Positions 1 through 6,336 of a stretch of 9,238 bases of DNA are shown one piece after another. The notes beneath the pieces are model-generated. The model worked only from the letters and a program-made list of their open reading frames with translations, was not told the DNA's origin and searched no databases. Both the position numbers and the translations under genes were made by a program. Each line of letters opens with the position of its first letter. Positions within the stretch are counted from its first letter, which is position 1. Source of the stretch: Natronohydrobacter sp. (lineage in GTDB: Bacteria; Pseudomonadota; Alphaproteobacteria; Rhodobacterales; Rhodobacteraceae); NCBI GenBank assembly GCA_007118445.1, contig SKRP01000036.1, positions 1 through 9,238 on the forward strand, given 5' to 3'.

Positions 1-119
1 AGCACCAGACGCAAAACACCATGCGCCGCAGGGTGTTGCGGGCCGAAATTGATGTTGAAATTGCGGATTTTCTGCTCGCCGGTCTGAGCGTCCATAAATC
101 CTTTGGAGCCGTCCATCAT
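1..119 (-). CDS. nuoD: NADH-quinone oxidoreductase subunit D, N-terminal fragment
   Basis: Only the first 39 codons lie in the window; the gene runs off the left edge. The visible protein begins MMDGSKGFMDAQTGEQ and continues into NFNINFGPQHPAAHG, the strongly conserved N-terminal motif of the 49-kDa subunit (NuoD/Nqo4). In complex I this subunit sits in the cytoplasmic peripheral arm and, with NuoB, forms the ubiquinone-reduction site near cluster N2. The ATG at 119 overlaps the stop of the small upstream gene in an ATGA junction and has a GGAGG Shine-Dalgarno at 127-131, seven bases away. A second in-frame ATG at 116 is possible but has less good spacing. The family assignment is secure; nothing can be said about the missing part. 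Confidence 0.95.
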   Translation of the reverse strand, partial: MMDGSKGFMDAQTGEQKIRNFNINFGPQHPAAHGVLRLV

Positions 120-259
120 TTCTGACCCTCCGTCTTGCGCGGCCCACCAGACTTGCGCGGCCCATCAGATACGCGATCCCAGAACCGCCGCCGCAGAAAG
201 GGCAGCGCCAGAAGCGGGCCAAAGATCGCAAGCCAGAACCCTCGCTTGAGCGCGGTCAT
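116..259 (-). CDS. Small uncharacterised protein (47 aa) between nuoC and nuoD
   Basis: This 47-codon reading frame overlaps nuoC at its start (ATGA, 256-259) and nuoD at its end (ATGA, 116-119). Its ATG is preceded by a near-perfect AAGGAGG at 267-273 with seven bases of spacing, a better ribosome site than nuoB or nuoC has. The protein starts MTALKRGFWLAIFGPLLAL. It has one short hydrophobic stretch (residues about 8-22), then a basic RRR motif and a polar tail with SDGPRK and SGGPRK in tandem. This suggests a small inner-membrane peptide with its basic side in the cytoplasm, but the hydrophobic stretch is short for a full span. Unidentified reading frames interspersed in nuo/nqo operons are known from Rhodobacter and Paracoccus. 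I do not recognise the family, and any role in complex I assembly or stability is inference. Confidence 0.75.
   Translation of the reverse strand: MTALKRGFWLAIFGPLLALPFLRRRFWDRVSDGPRKSGGPRKTEGQK
134..169 (-). repeat. 18-bp tandem duplication inside the small nuoC-nuoD gene
   Basis: Bases 134-151 and 152-169 are adjacent copies of an 18-bp unit differing at one base (CTTGCGCGGCCCACCAGA against CTTGCGCGGCCCATCAGA on the plus strand). Eighteen bases is six codons, so the duplication keeps frame and encodes SDGPRK followed by SGGPRK in the polar tail. It looks like replication slippage. Whether it is fixed in relatives cannot be judged from this window. Confidence 0.9.
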
Positions 260-864
260 TTCGCGGCCTCCTTCTTCTCATCACCCGGCAGGATGTATTC
301 CGCCCCTTCCCAGGGCGACATGAAATCGAACTGGCGATATTCCTGCACCAGATTGACCGGCTCATAGACCACGCGCTTGAGCGCCTCGTCATAGCGCACT
401 TCCGTATAACCCGTGGTCGGGAAATCCTTGCGCAGCGGATGGCCGCGAAAACCGTAATCGGTCAGGATACGGCGCAGGTCAGGATGGCCGGAAAACAGGA
501 TCCCGAACATGTCGAAGATTTCGCGCTCGAACCAGTTGGCCGAAGGGTGGACCTGCATGATCGAGGGGATGATATCCTCTTCACCCGCCGCCAGTTTCAC
601 CCGGATGCGGTGGTTCAGATACATCGACAGGAAGTGATAAACGACTTCGAACCGCTTGCGCCGCCCCGGATAATCGACCGCCGTGATATCGACCAGCGTC
701 GAAAACCGCATATTCTCGTCGATCTGCAGATGCCGGATCAGCTTGACCAGATGCGCGGGCGTTGTGGTCACGGTCAATTCGCCAAAAGCCACATTATGGC
801 TGACCAGCGCATCACCCATGCGCATTTCCAGCAGGGCTGCGATTTCGTTCAATGCTTCGGACAT
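256..864 (-). CDS. nuoC: NADH-quinone oxidoreductase subunit C (30-kDa subunit)
   Basis: This encodes a 202-residue protein of normal length for stand-alone alphaproteobacterial NuoC. It is a soluble subunit of the complex I peripheral arm that packs against NuoD and NuoB and carries no cofactor. The family signature is clear: WFEREIFDMFG at residues 111-121, GHPDLRRI at 126-133 and GFRGHPLRKDFP at 138-149, with an acidic then basic C-terminus (GDEKKEAAK). The start at 864 (MSEALNEIAALLE) has AAGGGGG upstream at about six bases. The gene follows the nuoB stop by 11 bp, and its TGA overlaps the ATG of the small downstream gene. NuoC and NuoD are separate genes here, not fused as in E. coli. 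Confidence 0.97.
   Translation of the reverse strand: MSEALNEIAALLEMRMGDALVSHNVAFGELTVTTTPAHLVKLIRHLQIDENMRFSTLVDITAVDYPGRRKRFEVVYHFLSMYLNHRIRVKLAAGEEDIIPSIMQVHPSANWFEREIFDMFGILFSGHPDLRRILTDYGFRGHPLRKDFPTTGYTEVRYDEALKRVVYEPVNLVQEYRQFDFMSPWEGAEYILPGDEKKEAAK
267..273 (-). promoter_or_regulatory. Strong Shine-Dalgarno of the 47-aa gene
   Basis: On the minus strand this reads AAGGAGG, complementary to the 16S rRNA tail, and lies seven bases upstream of the ATG at 259. It falls within the last codons of nuoC. It is the main evidence, with the two ATGA overlaps, that the short frame is translated. Confidence 0.8.
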
Positions 865-875
865 GACGCGCCCCC

Positions 876-1409
876 TTAGCGAACCAGAGTGCCAGTGCGG
901 CGGATCTTGCGCTGCAATTGCAGGATACCGTAAAGCAGCGCCTCGGCGGTCGGCGGGCAGCCCGGCACATAGATATCGACCGGCACCACACGGTCACAGC
1001 CGCGCACCACCGAATAGCTGTAATGGTAGTAGCCACCGCCATTGGCGCAGCTGCCCATCGAGATCACATAGCGCGGCTCGGGCATCTGGTCATAGACCTT
1101 GCGCAGCGCAGGCGCCATCTTGTTGGTCAGTGTCCCCGCCACGATCATCAGATCCGACTGCCGCGGGGTTGCGCGCGGGGCCGTGCCGAAACGCTCGACA
1201 TCATAGCGCGGCATGGCGACATGGATCATCTCGACCGCGCAACAGGCCAGACCAAAGGTCATCCAGTGCAAGCTGCCATTGCGCGCCCAGTTGATGATAT
1301 CCTCGGTAGAGGTCAGCAGAAACCCCTTGTCCTGCAACTCGCGGTTCAGCGTCTGAGTGGCAACTTCGCGATCTGCGCCTGCCGTATTGGCTCCGGTCAT
1401 CACTCCCAT
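876..1409 (-). CDS. nuoB: NADH-quinone oxidoreductase subunit B (PSST, cluster N2)
   Basis: This encodes 177 residues of the complex I subunit that holds the terminal [4Fe-4S] cluster N2, which passes electrons to quinone. The ligands are present: the adjacent cysteines 56-57 in GLACCAVEM, Cys121 in MGSCANGGG and Cys151 in PGCPPTAEAL. The conserved segments RFGTAPR and AGTLTNKMAPALRKVYDQMPEP are intact. I chose the ATG at 1409 because AAGGGGG at 1417-1423 is seven bases away. The ATG at 1400, which overlaps the nuoA stop as TGATG and gives MTGANTAGADRE, is the main alternative and leaves 16 bases of spacing. An upstream start at 1430 would extend far into nuoA and is unlikely. The frame overlaps the end of nuoA by 10 bp. 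Confidence 0.97.
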   Translation of the reverse strand: MGVMTGANTAGADREVATQTLNRELQDKGFLLTSTEDIINWARNGSLHWMTFGLACCAVEMIHVAMPRYDVERFGTAPRATPRQSDLMIVAGTLTNKMAPALRKVYDQMPEPRYVISMGSCANGGGYYHYSYSVVRGCDRVVPVDIYVPGCPPTAEALLYGILQLQRKIRRTGTLVR

Positions 1410-1765
1410 TCGAGCGCCCCCTTCTTCCATTCATAGGCAAAGCCCACTGTCAACACCGCGAGGAATATCATCATCGACCAGAAAGCGGTCATCGACATCT
1501 CTGAGAACGCCACGCCCCACGGGAACAGGAACGCGATTTCCAGATCGAAGATGATGAACAGGATCGCCACCAGATAGAACCGCACGTCGAATTTCATTCG
1601 CGCGTCGTCGAACGCGTTGAAACCGCATTCATAAATCGAGTTCTTTTCCGGGTCCGGGCTGCGCACGGCGATGATGATGGCCGAGAGCATCAGCACCAGC
1701 CCCAGCGCCACAGCGATTCCCAGAAAGATGATGATCGGCAGGTAGGATGCGAGTAGGGTGTCCAC
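1400..1765 (-). CDS. nuoA: NADH-quinone oxidoreductase subunit A (ND3-like)
   Basis: This encodes a 121-residue membrane subunit of complex I, the homologue of mitochondrial ND3. Three transmembrane helices are visible at about residues 9-33, 62-84 and 93-112. Between the first two lies the conserved cytoplasmic loop with YECGF (Cys47), FDDARMKFDVRFY and the FDLE acidic motif near residues 73-76. The loop borders the quinone entry region in known structures. The start is GTG at 1765 (giving MDTLLASYLP), preceded by AAGGAG six bases away. An ATG at 1846 would add 27 residues of low-complexity sequence and overlaps the predicted -10 box, so I reject it. This is the first gene of the nuo operon, and its last bases overlap nuoB. 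Confidence 0.97.
   Translation of the reverse strand: MDTLLASYLPIIIFLGIAVALGLVLMLSAIIIAVRSPDPEKNSIYECGFNAFDDARMKFDVRFYLVAILFIIFDLEIAFLFPWGVAFSEMSMTAFWSMMIFLAVLTVGFAYEWKKGALEWE
1417..1423 (-). promoter_or_regulatory. Shine-Dalgarno deciding the nuoB start
   Basis: On the minus strand this reads AAGGGGG, seven bases before the ATG at 1409 and 16 before the ATG at 1400. The same string AAGGGGGCGC precedes nuoC, so it appears to be this operon's usual ribosome site. It favours the 1409 start. Confidence 0.6.
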
Positions 1766-1771
1766 CTTTGG

Positions 1772-1777
1772 CTCCTT
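1772..1777 (-). promoter_or_regulatory. Shine-Dalgarno for the GTG start of nuoA
   Basis: On the minus strand this reads AAGGAG, six bases before the GTG at 1765. It supports the short 121-residue NuoA rather than the longer frame starting at 1846. Confidence 0.8.
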
Positions 1778-1806
1778 TTTCGCGCGGGGTCCGGCCAGCC
1801 ACGCGG

Positions 1807-1843
1807 GGCACGTGCCAAGGACAACCGCAACTTGGCTGTCCTT
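1807..1843 (-). promoter_or_regulatory. Structured 5' leader of nuoA with overlapping dyads
   Basis: The segment just downstream of the predicted -10 box contains three dyads. AAGGACA/TGTCCTT (1817-1823 with 1837-1843) is a perfect 7-bp stem. On the transcript strand, GCCAAG/CTTGGC is a perfect 6-bp stem that shares bases with the first, so both cannot form at once. GGCACGTGCC (1807-1816) is a perfect 10-bp palindrome that competes for the same bases. The pairing is read directly from sequence. A regulatory role, either as RNA structure or as a protein site near +1, is inference. No U-rich terminator tract follows. Confidence 0.4.
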
Positions 1844-1872
1844 CATCTACTCCTGTCACAGGGCCGGGTCAA
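1844..1872 (-). promoter_or_regulatory. Putative sigma-70-type promoter of the nuo operon
   Basis: On the minus strand a TTGACC -35 box (1867-1872) is separated by 17 bp from a TAGATG -10 box (1844-1849). The -35 matches consensus at five of six positions; the -10 is weak, as is common in alphaproteobacteria. It lies in the only sizeable gap before nuoA and would give a leader of about 70 bases. Transcription start data are not available here. Confidence 0.5.
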
Positions 1873-1909
1873 CTGAAGCTGCGCGCATCAGGGCGGAAAA
1901 TGGCAGAAA

Positions 1910-1934
1910 TGTATGCTATCGCATACAGATATGC
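1910..1934. promoter_or_regulatory. Palindromic element with three alternating half-sites
   Basis: TGTATGC (1910-1916), a 4-base spacer and GCATACA (1921-1927) form a perfect 7-bp inverted repeat. TATGC recurs at 1930-1934, again after a 4-base spacer, so half-sites TATGC, GCATA, TATGC alternate in orientation with an exact 9-bp period. The element starts six bases past the liuC stop and ends about 40 bp upstream of the predicted nuo -35 box. It may be an operator for a dimeric regulator. It could also act as a weak 3' hairpin for liu mRNA: the GATA loop is followed by T-rich but interrupted sequence, so a strong intrinsic terminator is not supported. The regulator is unknown. Confidence 0.4.
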
Positions 1935-1939
1935 CGCAG

Positions 1940-2722
1940 CTATTGCGACCAACCCGGTTTGCGACGTGCAAAAAACGCCTCGACGCCCTCGCGCGCCTCT
2001 TCGCCTTCCCAGCACGCGACCAGTTCCGCGATGGAGTGATCGACCGCTTCCGCGCCCGTCCCCGCGCCCAGCGAGAGCGCCAGCGCCTTGGCCCGCGCCA
2101 CCGCCCCCGGTGCGCAGGACAGATAGGGTGTGACCTCGGCCTCGACCGCATCATCCAGCGCCTCTTGCGGCACCGCGCGCGCCAGCAGCCCCAGCGTGAC
2201 GGCCTCGGGCGCATCAAACCGCCGTCCCGACATGAACACGCGCCGCGCCATCGCTTCACCCATCCGCGCCAGAACATAGGGGCCAATGGTCGCGGGGATC
2301 AGCCCCAGCCGCGTCTCGGTCAGTGCGAATTGCGCGCCCAGGGCGCCGATGGCCACATCACAGACCGCCATCATCCCGACCCCGCCGCCGAAAGCCTGGC
2401 CCTGCACGCGCCCGATCAGCGGTTTCGGCATCCGGTTCAGCGCCCCCAGCATCGCGGCCAGTTTGCCCGCCTCGCGCGCGCGTGTTTCAGCATCCGCCTG
2501 CATCTGCGCCTTCATCCAGCCCAGATCGCCCCCCGCGCAGAAGCTTTTGCCCGCGCCGGTCAGCACCACCACGCGCACAGCGTCATCTGCCCCCAGTCGC
2601 GCCGCCGCCTCGGTCAGTTCTGCGATCATCGGCGCATCGAGCGCATTATGCTTGTCGGGCCGGCTCATGGTCAGGGTCGCAACCCCGCGCGTATCGGTCT
2701 CAACTGTCAGTGTCTGATACAT
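1940..2722 (-). CDS. liuC: Methylglutaconyl-CoA hydratase (crotonase superfamily)
   Basis: This encodes a 260-residue enoyl-CoA hydratase/isomerase-fold protein. In this operon it most likely hydrates 3-methylglutaconyl-CoA to HMG-CoA, the third step after isovaleryl-CoA in leucine breakdown. Visible elements are RPDKHNALDA (21-30), the oxyanion-hole segment SFCAGGDLGWM (60-70), AFGGGVG (110-116) and LTETRLGLIPA (134-144). Aligned by eye to rat crotonase, Glu136 matches Glu164, but the position of Glu144 is Gly116; as I recall, bacterial LiuC proteins share this GGGVG form. The ATG at 2722 has AAGGGGGG upstream, and its first 23 bp overlap the end of mvaB, suggesting coupled translation. It ends with TAG and is the last liu gene. 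Substrate specificity rests on context. Confidence 0.88.
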   Translation of the reverse strand: MYQTLTVETDTRGVATLTMSRPDKHNALDAPMIAELTEAAARLGADDAVRVVVLTGAGKSFCAGGDLGWMKAQMQADAETRAREAGKLAAMLGALNRMPKPLIGRVQGQAFGGGVGMMAVCDVAIGALGAQFALTETRLGLIPATIGPYVLARMGEAMARRVFMSGRRFDAPEAVTLGLLARAVPQEALDDAVEAEVTPYLSCAPGAVARAKALALSLGAGTGAEAVDHSIAELVACWEGEEAREGVEAFFARRKPGWSQ

Positions 2723-3578
2723 CCTGCCCCCCTTGCCGCATGCCCTGCGCCATCGACCGCGCCTGCGCCAGAACCGCACGATCCAGCCCGGTCTGCCAGC
2801 CCATCGCGGTCAGCCATTCATGCACGGTCTCGGTCGCGACATTGCCCGAGGCACCGGGCGCATAGGGACAGCCCCCCAGCCCCCCGATTGCCGCGTCAAA
2901 CACCCGCAGACCATGTTCCAGCGAGACCTCGATATTCGCCAGCGCCCGCCCGCCCGTGTCGTGGTAATGCCCGGCCAGCATCTCGGGGGGCACTTCGTCC
3001 AGCACGGCGCGCAGCATGGCGGCTATGCTCTCGGGCGTGCCGCGCCCGATCGTGTCGCCAAGGCTGATCTCGTAACAGCCCATATCGCTCAGCCTTGCTG
3101 CCAGCCGCGCCACAGCCTCGGGCGGGGTCGGCCCGTCAAAGGGACAATCCGTCACACAAGAGATATAGCCGCGCACCGGCAGCCCCGCCTCCTGCGCGCG
3201 CGCGATGACCGGGGTGAAACGCGCAAGGCTCTCTTCCACCGAACAATTCAGATTGGCCCGGCTGAACCCTTCCGAAGCCGAGCCGAAAACCGCCACCTCA
3301 TCGGCGCGCGCGGCCAACGCATCTTCGAGCCCGCGCATATTGGGCGCAAGTGCCGCATAGCGCAGCCCCGGCGCGCGGGTGATCTGGCCCAGCACCTCGG
3401 CAGAGCTCGCCATCTGCGGCACCCATCTGGGGCTGACGAAACTCGCCACCTCGATACGGCGGAACCCTGCCCGGCTCAGACAATCCACCAGCGCCACTTT
3501 CTCGCTGGCCGGAATCAGCCGCGCCTCATTCTGCAACCCGTCGCGGGGTCCGACCTCGAAAATCTCGACCGCGCGCAT
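2700..3578 (-). CDS. mvaB: Hydroxymethylglutaryl-CoA lyase
   Basis: This 292-residue TIM-barrel enzyme, also called LiuE, cleaves HMG-CoA to acetyl-CoA and acetoacetate, the last step of the leucine pathway. Length is normal for bacterial HMG-CoA lyase. Catalytic and metal-binding motifs are present: GPRDGLQNE at residues 10-18 (Arg12, Asp13), the metal-ligand pair in GHYHDT (His204, His206), and the signature GGLGGCPYAPGASGN with the active-site Cys237 and Asn246. The ATG at 3578 is preceded by GAGGAG about six bases upstream, and the gene follows the GST-like gene with only 3 bp between. Its 3' end overlaps liuC by 23 bp. The conserved cysteine loop separates it from the related 2-isopropylmalate and homocitrate synthases. 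Confidence 0.95.
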   Translation of the reverse strand: MRAVEIFEVGPRDGLQNEARLIPASEKVALVDCLSRAGFRRIEVASFVSPRWVPQMASSAEVLGQITRAPGLRYAALAPNMRGLEDALAARADEVAVFGSASEGFSRANLNCSVEESLARFTPVIARAQEAGLPVRGYISCVTDCPFDGPTPPEAVARLAARLSDMGCYEISLGDTIGRGTPESIAAMLRAVLDEVPPEMLAGHYHDTGGRALANIEVSLEHGLRVFDAAIGGLGGCPYAPGASGNVATETVHEWLTAMGWQTGLDRAVLAQARSMAQGMRQGGQDVSDTDS

Positions 3579-3581
3579 GGC

Positions 3582-4214
3582 TCACTCCTCTGGCGGCGGG
3601 TAGAAATCCCGCAGATAAATCTCGGGCGGCCCGTCCTTGGCCATAGCGCGCTGAAACGCCGGACGCGCTTCGCAAGCCGCCAGATACTCCGCCGCCCCCT
3701 CGGGCAAACTCACGAAACGCTGCGCCACCCAGACGGCATAACCCAGCGCCACATCGGCGACACTGAAGTGTCCTGCCACCCAACCCGGCCCGACCGCCCG
3801 CAAGGCATTTTCCAGCCGCTTGGCTTCCAGCCGCATCACTGTGGGCGACCGCATGGATGCCTCGCGCAACACGATATGATGCTGCGTCAGATTGGCCAGA
3901 TGCGCGCCCAGCGTTTCCGCGTAATGCAGCCCCTGCAGAAACGCCGCGCGCCCCTCGCCCCCCTCGGCAACACGCAGATGCGGCGCGCGCGTCTCGGCCA
4001 GCCATGCCAGAATCGCCCCGCTTTCACAGAGCACCGTCGCGCCATCTTCCAGCGCCGGCACCCGCCCCGCAGGCGAGCGCGCAAGATGTTGCGGCGCGCG
4101 CAAGGATCGGTCAAAGAATGAACAGCGGATCAGCTCATACGGCGCGCCGATCTCTTCCAGCGCCCAGAGCACCCGGAACGAGCGCGACTGCGCCACATGC
4201 CAGAGCCGGATCAC
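3582..4214 (-). CDS. Glutathione S-transferase family protein in the liu operon
   Basis: This encodes a 210-residue cytosolic GST-like protein. The thioredoxin-fold N-terminal domain (about 1-77) has the SRSFRVLWALEE first-helix segment, with serines 10 and 12 as candidate glutathione-activating residues. It also has the cis-proline motif GRVPALED (Pro53) and the glutathione gamma-glutamyl contact CESGAILAWLAE (Glu64, Ser65). The helical C-terminal domain contains the N-capping-box region GHFSVADVALGYA. The start codon is GTG at 4214, with AAGGGAG at 4221-4227. It lies between mccA and mvaB, 3 bp before the latter, so it is co-transcribed. Its substrate is unknown; detoxifying reactive unsaturated acyl-CoA intermediates is a guess. 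The fold call is firm, the function is open. Confidence 0.88.
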   Translation of the reverse strand: MIRLWHVAQSRSFRVLWALEEIGAPYELIRCSFFDRSLRAPQHLARSPAGRVPALEDGATVLCESGAILAWLAETRAPHLRVAEGGEGRAAFLQGLHYAETLGAHLANLTQHHIVLREASMRSPTVMRLEAKRLENALRAVGPGWVAGHFSVADVALGYAVWVAQRFVSLPEGAAEYLAACEARPAFQRAMAKDGPPEIYLRDFYPPPEE

Positions 4215-4220
4215 GACTCT

Positions 4221-4227
4221 CTCCCTT
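4221..4227 (-). promoter_or_regulatory. Shine-Dalgarno for the GTG start of the GST-like gene
   Basis: On the minus strand this reads AAGGGAG, six bases before the GTG at 4214. Its first two bases are the final AA of the 21-bp repeat at 4226-4246, so the repeat abuts and partly supplies the ribosome site. Confidence 0.65.
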
Positions 4228-4246
4228 CATCTTGCCAAAAATACTC
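4226..4246 (-). repeat. 21-bp repeat copy upstream of the GST-like gene
   Basis: On the minus strand this copy reads GAGTATTT, three variable bases (TTG), then GCAAGATGAA. Two more copies with identical outer 8 and 10 bases form an inverted pair at 6277-6330. This copy fills much of the 67-bp gap between the mccA stop and the gst start, and runs into the gst ribosome site. Confidence 0.8.
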
Positions 4247-4281
4247 AATGCAGCCCCTGCGCCACTGCACAGCGCCCGCGC

Positions 4282-6210
<1,929 letters not shown>

Positions 6211-6235
6211 GGCCTCGCACTTTCTTTCGCCAGTA

Positions 6236-6268
6236 GGGGGGCGCTGCCCCCCATCGCCTTGCGGCGAT
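6236..6268. repeat. Tandem GC-rich hairpins between mccB and mccA
   Basis: GGGGGGC (6236-6242) pairs with GCCCCCC (6246-6252) across a 3-base loop. Immediately after it, ATCGCC (6253-6258) pairs with GGCGAT (6263-6268) across a 4-base loop; both stems are perfect. A second CCCCCC run at 6270-6275 can also pair with the G run and enclose the second hairpin, giving an alternative fold. The block resembles REP-type extragenic palindromes and lies directly beside the inverted 21-bp repeats. Confidence 0.75.
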
Positions 6269-6276
6269 TCCCCCCG

Positions 6277-6330
6277 GAGTATTTGGGGCAAGATGAAACC
6301 TAAATCTGCTTCATCTTGCTGAAAATACTC
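6277..6330. repeat. Inverted pair of the 21-bp repeat (long hairpin)
   Basis: Arm one (6277-6297) reads GAGTATTT, GGG, GCAAGATGAA on the plus strand. Arm two (6310-6330) is the same element inverted, with TCA as its variable triplet. The arms match at 18 of 21 positions, with the three mismatches central, and the loop is 12 bases. Arm two ends six bases past the mccB stop codon, so mccB-mccA mRNA would carry a long stem-loop here. No T-tract follows on the transcript strand, so it looks more like an mRNA-stability or processing element than a terminator. It could also be a mobile repeat relic. Confidence 0.8.
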
Positions 6331-6336
6331 ATATTT

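Noticed and set aside
439..1436. Plus-strand frames opposite nuoB and nuoC
   Set aside because: Composition is shadow-like and no domain is recognisable; nuoB and nuoC are certain on the other strand.
1766..1846. Longer NuoA starting with ATG at 1846
   Set aside because: The extension has no match to the known NuoA N-terminus, overlaps the predicted -10 box, and the GTG at 1765 has an excellent AAGGAG.
1910..1934. Strong intrinsic terminator after liuC
   Set aside because: The hairpin is short, not GC-rich, and the downstream T tract is interrupted, so only a weak 3' structure or operator can be claimed.
6211..6291. Longer MccA starting at 6291
   Set aside because: The added 27 residues translate the GC hairpins and part of the repeat; the family N-terminus (MFDKILIANRGE) begins at 6210.
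6277..6330. Terminator between mccB and mccA
   Set aside because: The long stem lacks a T tract on the transcript strand, and stopping here would separate the two subunits of one enzyme.
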